Program-made: the position numbers and the translations under genes
Part shown: positions 60,007 through 64,000 of the stretch, one piece after another
How positions within the stretch are numbered: position 1 is the first letter of the stretch
Layout of the letters: the number at the start of each line of letters is the position of its first letter
Assembly: GCA_037138595.1 (NCBI GenBank)
Contig: JBAXIB010000013.1
Coordinates: forward strand, 1 to 64,000
Length of the DNA: 64,000 bases
From: UBA4742 sp037138595
GTDB lineage: Bacteria > Actinomycetota > Acidimicrobiia > Acidimicrobiales > Acidimicrobilacustridaceae
Direction: 5' to 3'
Notes under the pieces: model-generated
Database searches by the model: none
Told to the model about the DNA's origin: nothing
What the model saw: the letters and a program-made list of their open reading frames with translations, nothing else

Positions 60007-61347
60007 ATGTTGGAGATCCGAGACGCCATTGTGCGGGGAGCGACGGGCGACGAGCTCGCCGCGCTTCCGCTTCCTGATTCGTTCCGTGCCGCGGTTGTCC
60101 GGGCTGATGAACAAGAAATGTTCGCTGGCCTTGAATCGTCTGAGAAGGATCCGCGGCAGAGCCTGCACCTCCAAGAGGTCGCAGTGCCAGAACTCGCTCC
60201 CGACGAGGCGGTCATTGCCGTGATGGCGAGTTCAATCAATTTCAATACCGTTTGGACGTCAATTTTTGAGCCGCTTCCGACGTTTGGATTTCTCAAGCGT
60301 CTTGGCAAAGAAAGCGCGTGGGGCGCTCGCCATGACCAGCCGTTTCACGTAGTGGGATCCGATGCATCGGGCGTGGTGCTTCGAGTGGGCTCCGCGGTCC
60401 GCAACTGGAAAGTTGGCGACCGAGTCGTCGTCCATTGCAACTATGTCGATGACCAAGACCCAGCTGCCCATAACGATTCGATGTTGGCCGCCAATCAACG
60501 CATTTGGGGTTTCGAAACCAATTACGGAGGCCTAGCTGACCTCTCGATCGTCAAAGCCAATCAACTGATGCCCAAACCCAAACACCTCACTTGGGAAGAA
60601 TCAGCGGTCAATGCGCTCTGTAATTCAACGAGTTATCGCATGCTGGTATCCAAAAATGCCGGAGCCATGAAGCAAGGCGACGCGGTGTTGATTTGGGGCG
60701 CGACTGGCGGGTTAGGCGGTTACGCCACGCAATATGTGCTCAACGGCGGCGGCACGCCCGTTGGGGTCGTGTCATCGGCTGAAAAGGGCGAGATTCTCAA
60801 GTCGATGGGGTGTGACGCGGTCATCGACCGAAAGGCGGCGGGTTACGCGTTTTGGGCTGATGAGTTCCATCAGGACGAAAGCGAATGGCGTCGTCTCGGC
60901 AAAGACATCCGCGGCCTGATCGGCCGTGACGTTGACATGGTCTTCGAACACCCCGGTCGACAGACGTTCGGCGCGTCAGTGTTCGTAGCGGCCCGCGGCG
61001 GCACAATTATCACGTGCGCGGCAACTAGCGGCTACATGATCGAATATGACAATCGCCACCTTTGGATGAAGCTGAAAAAGATCGTCAGCTCGCATTTCGC
61101 GAACTACGCCGAGGCGTGGGCGGCCAATCAGTTGATTTGCGAAGGCAAGATTCAGCCAGTTTTGTCGGCGGTATTTCCGCTGGAGAAAGTCGGCGAAGCG
61201 GCCTACCAGGTGCACCACAACCTGCATGAGGGAAAAATCGGAGTGTTGTGCTTGGCCCCCGAAGAAGGTTTGGGCATTGACGATCCAGCGTTCCGAGCCG
61301 AAGTCGGAGAAGAAAATATCAATCGGTTTCGGTCGGATAACCCATGA
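60007..61347 (+). CDS. ccr: Crotonyl-CoA carboxylase/reductase
   Basis: 446 residues of the medium-chain dehydrogenase superfamily with the ccr-specific length and blocks: VMASSINFNTVWTSIFEPLPTFGFL, HVVGSDASGVVLRVG, VLIWGATGGLGGYATQYVLNGGGTP, VFEHPGRQTFGASVFVA and C-terminal HHNLHEGKIGVLCLAP. It makes ethylmalonyl-CoA from crotonyl-CoA, CO2 and NADPH, the defining reaction of the ethylmalonyl-CoA pathway; it can also supply extender units. ATG 60007 is favoured over TTG 59998 because it lies seven bases downstream of TACGTT. It overlaps mce by 4 bp. Confidence 0.95.
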   Translation: MLEIRDAIVRGATGDELAALPLPDSFRAAVVRADEQEMFAGLESSEKDPRQSLHLQEVAVPELAPDEAVIAVMASSINFNTVWTSIFEPLPTFGFLKRLGKESAWGARHDQPFHVVGSDASGVVLRVGSAVRNWKVGDRVVVHCNYVDDQDPAAHNDSMLAANQRIWGFETNYGGLADLSIVKANQLMPKPKHLTWEESAVNALCNSTSYRMLVSKNAGAMKQGDAVLIWGATGGLGGYATQYVLNGGGTPVGVVSSAEKGEILKSMGCDAVIDRKAAGYAFWADEFHQDESEWRRLGKDIRGLIGRDVDMVFEHPGRQTFGASVFVAARGGTIITCAATSGYMIEYDNRHLWMKLKKIVSSHFANYAEAWAANQLICEGKIQPVLSAVFPLEKVGEAAYQVHHNLHEGKIGVLCLAPEEGLGIDDPAFRAEVGEENINRFRSDNP

Positions 61348-61820
61348 GCCCACTCAGTGCGCGCCTTCCCGGTGATGCCGAATCCGATGTCGTGTCCGCG
61401 GCGTCGGCTCAAGTCGATCCGATGTTGACTGAAATCGATCACGTTGCCATCGCGGTGCGAGACCTAGGCGAAGCCATCGACTTTTACCGCGAGAATTTCG
61501 GCGCCGTGGTTGAACATCGTGAACTCGTCGACAGCGATGGGGTCGAAGAGGCGTTGTTGAAAGTTGCTGACTCCTATATCCAACTCTTGACGCCAACCCG
61601 CGACGACTCGCCGGTAGCGAAATACCTTGAGAAGAAGGGTGAGGGGCTGCATCACGTTGGGTATCGAGTCGCCGATTGTGCGGCCGCGTTGCAGTCGGTC
61701 AAAGATCACGGTGGGCGCGTTATTGATGAGGCGCCCCGCCCCGGGTCGCGGGGTACGACCGTCGCGTTTATTCATCCGAAGGCGGCATTCGGAACGTTGA
61801 TCGAACTCGTTCAGGAATAA
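61344..61820 (+). CDS. mce: Methylmalonyl-CoA epimerase
   Basis: 158 residues, a vicinal oxygen chelate (glyoxalase) fold: IDHVAIAVRDLGEAIDFYRENFG (first metal His), LHHVGYRVADCAAAL (second His) and a C-terminal Glu in FGTLIELVQE. An extra 26 N-terminal residues precede the first strand; ATG 61344 is used because of the ATGA overlap with ccr, but an internal ATG at 61422 would give the usual length. It interconverts methylmalonyl- or ethylmalonyl-CoA epimers and thus pairs naturally with ccr. The 3' end overlaps the convergent permease gene by 10 bp. Confidence 0.92.
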   Translation: MSPLSARLPGDAESDVVSAASAQVDPMLTEIDHVAIAVRDLGEAIDFYRENFGAVVEHRELVDSDGVEEALLKVADSYIQLLTPTRDDSPVAKYLEKKGEGLHHVGYRVADCAAALQSVKDHGGRVIDEAPRPGSRGTTVAFIHPKAAFGTLIELVQE

Positions 61821-63772
61821 CGCGAAACGCGTCGGCGAATTGCCGATGTCCCGGCTCGAATGCCGGCTAATAGACCATTGGGATAGAGCACGACAATGGC
61901 CATAAGGGCGAGGCCATTGACTGCATAAGTCGCGCCGCTTCCGGTCGAACCGATAGCCGCGGTGACTATGCCGCCGTCGGCGATCGCACCGGCCACGAAT
62001 GCGCCACCGATTGACGCGATGCCACCGAGGTAGGTGGTAGCGAGCAACGCTAAAGACGCGAAGACTCCGAAGGAATTCACCGACAACGTTTCGTATTGAT
62101 AGGCGAGCAGGGTGCCGCCGAGTCCAGCAATGAAACTCGAAATGGCGAACGCTTCGATCTTCGTGCGTCGCACGTCGGTTCCCGCCGCTGAAGCGGCCCG
62201 CTCATTCGACCGAACCGCTAACCACCGCAATCCAGTTGACCCTCGCCGCAAATTGGCCACGACGATCACTGTTGCCATCAGCACGACCAAACACATCACC
62301 CCGAATGCCGGTCGGGGAAAGTCTGAACCGGTAGCTCCAACTCCGAGGTCGATCCCAAACAACCGGGGACGCGGGACTGATGATCCTGCGAGTCCACCGG
62401 TCAGCCAACTCCAGTTCAGGATGAGTTCTTCGACCGCGGTTGCTGCCGCGAGCGTGGCGATCGCCAGATTGATACCGCGCACTCGAGACGCCGGTATGCC
62501 GATGATGAGTCCGAGCGCGGTCGCGACCAACGCGGCGAGAATCGGTGCAAATGGGAATGGCACACCGAAGTCAGTCGTGAGTTTGATCATCGTGAACGCG
62601 CCGATTCCGGCGAGCGCAAACGGCATGAGCGAGATCTGCCCGACGTAGCCAGTGAGCAATACGATCGACAAGGCAATGAGTGCGACCACCATGGACACGA
62701 TCAAGCCTTGGCGCCACGAACTATCGAGGGTGAAGAGGCCGGAAATAATGACGGCCGAGCCAGCAGTTACCCACCAGCCGAGATGGCGTGGAGTCGGCGA
62801 GACGGGGAATCGTCCGTGATGGAGCGAACCGCGCGAAGGAATTCGTTCGCCGCGCAACGCCATGATGACAACGATGATCAAAAGCGGCAATCCGGCTTGC
62901 CAGTTGAGGTCAGGGATCCAACCGAATTGTGTTCGCAGGTTCAGAATTTCAGATTGCGCCATACCAATGGCGAGTCCGGCAAGCATGGTGAGGGTGAACG
63001 AGCGGAATCCGCCCAGCAGCGCGGCGGCTAATGCGGGAATGATCAACAACGCGGTGACGCCCGGATCAAGCCCGGAAATTGGTGCGATGAGAATGACGGC
63101 TGCGCCCGCGAGCATGGACGCGATTATCCAGTTGATTGCGGCGAGTCGATCGGGCGAATGTCCAAGTAGCACTGCGCCTTTTTCGCTTTCCGCGGCCGCT
63201 CGCGTCGCAAGTCCAAAGCGACTGAAGTGAAAGAGCGCGGCGAGCAACGCGGTGACAATCAACACCAGTGCGAGAAGCCACAGCCGATCGCTTGGGACTT
63301 TGACCCCCACCAGGTTGACAACGTTTGATGGCAATATCGGTTTCGGTTTTGCGAGGGCTGCGCCTTGACTACCAAGACGCTGATGGGTGATGCCCAGCAA
63401 GTACAAAAACAGGCCGAGGCTAGCGACCACCTTGGCCACAGCCGGTGCATTTCGCAGCGGGCGAAAGACGAGCCAATAGACAACGAAACCGATGAGCGCG
63501 GCCATCAGCATCGTGATGGCAAACGCGGTAGCCCAGGTCGGCTTCACGTCACTTGGGAAAAGGTTAATGGAGCCGGGTAGACCAAGAATCGGGATGAGCA
63601 GTTCGCCGTGCTGGCGCAATGCGATGTAGGTGTAGGCCAGATACATACCCAACGCCGCGTGGGCAAAGTTGACTACACCCGATGCCCGGTAGGTGAGCAG
63701 CACGCCGAGCGCGAGCGCCGCGATGACGGCGCCGGAGCCTAAACCGAGCAGCAAATATTGGACGTAAACCAT
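61811..63772 (-). CDS. Fused LivH-LivM branched-chain amino acid ABC permease
   Basis: 653 residues. The first half (1-300) is LivH-like: VYVQYLLLGLGSGAVIAALALGVLLTYRASGVVNFAHAA. The second half (about 320-650) is LivM-like: LTGYVGQISLMPFALAGIGAF, then RTKIEAFAISSFIAGLGGTLL. Fusions of the two permease proteins are found in several actinobacteria. ATG 63772 follows the substrate-binding protein gene by 3 bp. No LivG/LivF ATPase genes are in the window; they presumably follow at another site. Ligand could be amino acids, urea or amides. Confidence 0.9.
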   Translation of the reverse strand: MVYVQYLLLGLGSGAVIAALALGVLLTYRASGVVNFAHAALGMYLAYTYIALRQHGELLIPILGLPGSINLFPSDVKPTWATAFAITMLMAALIGFVVYWLVFRPLRNAPAVAKVVASLGLFLYLLGITHQRLGSQGAALAKPKPILPSNVVNLVGVKVPSDRLWLLALVLIVTALLAALFHFSRFGLATRAAAESEKGAVLLGHSPDRLAAINWIIASMLAGAAVILIAPISGLDPGVTALLIIPALAAALLGGFRSFTLTMLAGLAIGMAQSEILNLRTQFGWIPDLNWQAGLPLLIIVVIMALRGERIPSRGSLHHGRFPVSPTPRHLGWWVTAGSAVIISGLFTLDSSWRQGLIVSMVVALIALSIVLLTGYVGQISLMPFALAGIGAFTMIKLTTDFGVPFPFAPILAALVATALGLIIGIPASRVRGINLAIATLAAATAVEELILNWSWLTGGLAGSSVPRPRLFGIDLGVGATGSDFPRPAFGVMCLVVLMATVIVVANLRRGSTGLRWLAVRSNERAASAAGTDVRRTKIEAFAISSFIAGLGGTLLAYQYETLSVNSFGVFASLALLATTYLGGIASIGGAFVAGAIADGGIVTAAIGSTGSGATYAVNGLALMAIVVLYPNGLLAGIRAGTSAIRRRVSRYS

Positions 63773-63775
63773 TGC

Positions 63776-64000
63776 TCAGTTGTTGAGGATCGCCGGCACA
63801 TCGATCCAGTCGGTGAGCTGGCGGAGAGTCCCATTTTCGTGAATGGCCAAGATTTCTTGTGGCGCGCAAAGTGCAGGGAGATTCGGGACTTGCTTGCCAT
63901 CACAGGTGTAGGCGTGTCCGTTGAAACTTGGTCGGTCAACTGCGGCTCGTACCGCGCCGAGCAAACTTTGGCGCGAGATGTTGTTCGGGCCGAGGTCTTT
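63776..64000 (-). CDS. ABC transporter substrate-binding protein, C-terminal fragment
   Basis: The last 74 residues of a protein cut by the window edge: RQSLLGAVRAAVDRPSF, then a conserved Tyr/Cys segment (AYTCDGKQ) and LPALCAPQEILAIHENGTLRQL. This matches the C-terminal lobe of periplasmic-binding-protein-like Liv family ligand binders, and the gene lies directly upstream of the fused permease with a 3-bp gap. The ligand cannot be read from this part. Confidence 0.8.
   Translation of the reverse strand, partial: KDLGPNNISRQSLLGAVRAAVDRPSFNGHAYTCDGKQVPNLPALCAPQEILAIHENGTLRQLTDWIDVPAILNN

Overview
The window is 64 kb of chromosome from a moderately high-GC Actinomycetota bacterium. It is most likely a free-living aquatic member of the Acidimicrobiia (Ilumatobacter-like); this is inferred from gene content, not from a marker-gene tree. 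Supporting signs are LPxTG-type sorting signals, mycobacterial-type reductase and sulfotransferase families, an SRP RNA gene directly upstream of dnaX-ybaB-recR, a crotonyl-CoA carboxylase/reductase with methylmalonyl-CoA epimerase, and many start codons that sit 6-9 nt downstream of a TANNNT -10 box (leaderless mRNAs). No phage, transposase, CRISPR array or rRNA gene was found.

Layout. 0-4.7 kb: the end of an LPxTG surface protein, an OmpR-type response regulator without its phosphoacceptor aspartate, two small lipoproteins, an NTF2-like protein, a reductase and a second LPxTG protein. 4.7-23.2 kb: a large surface-glycan locus. It holds three tandem Stf0-type sulfotransferases, a methyltransferase, a DUF4012 membrane protein, a 51-residue membrane microprotein coupled to a Wzz/tyrosine-kinase protein, a priming sugar transferase, two family 2 glycosyltransferases, a phytanoyl-CoA dioxygenase-like protein, two left-handed beta-helix acyltransferases, and genes for a pseudaminic-acid-type nonulosonic acid (pseB, pseC, pseI, an SpsF-like cytidylyltransferase and a pseudaminic-acid-associated methylase). 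23.4-29.1 kb: PII-Amt ammonium uptake, a CPA2 antiporter and a K+-independent proton-pumping pyrophosphatase. 29.1-37.9 kb: a membrane-anchored beta-propeller coupled to release factor 3, a serine hydrolase, a Fur-family regulator, a 13-residue-repeat exported protein and a NarL/NarX-type two-component pair.

37.9-50 kb: a family 3 glycosidase with PA14 insert, two alpha/beta hydrolases (one without the nucleophile serine), a cytochrome P450, exonuclease VII (xseA/xseB), a GH36 alpha-galactosidase, a lipoprotein hydrolase and an MsbA-like ABC exporter. 50.1-54.3 kb: two tRNA-Ser genes bracket tadA, two uncharacterised proteins, a TetR regulator and a DUF2855 protein. 54.3-57.6 kb: SRP RNA, dnaX, ybaB, recR. 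57.6-64 kb: thiolase, a DivIVA-like protein, ccr and mce (ethylmalonyl-CoA pathway steps), and a branched-chain amino-acid-type ABC transporter with fused permease and a truncated binding protein at the window edge.

The most distinctive part is the glycan locus, which combines nonulosonic acid synthesis, triplicated sulfotransferases and a BY-kinase/microprotein/DUF4012 export module. It probably builds a sulfated, nonulosonic-acid-bearing exopolysaccharide or S-layer glycan. Several pathway steps (PseG, a classical PseH, polymerase, flippase) are not visible here.
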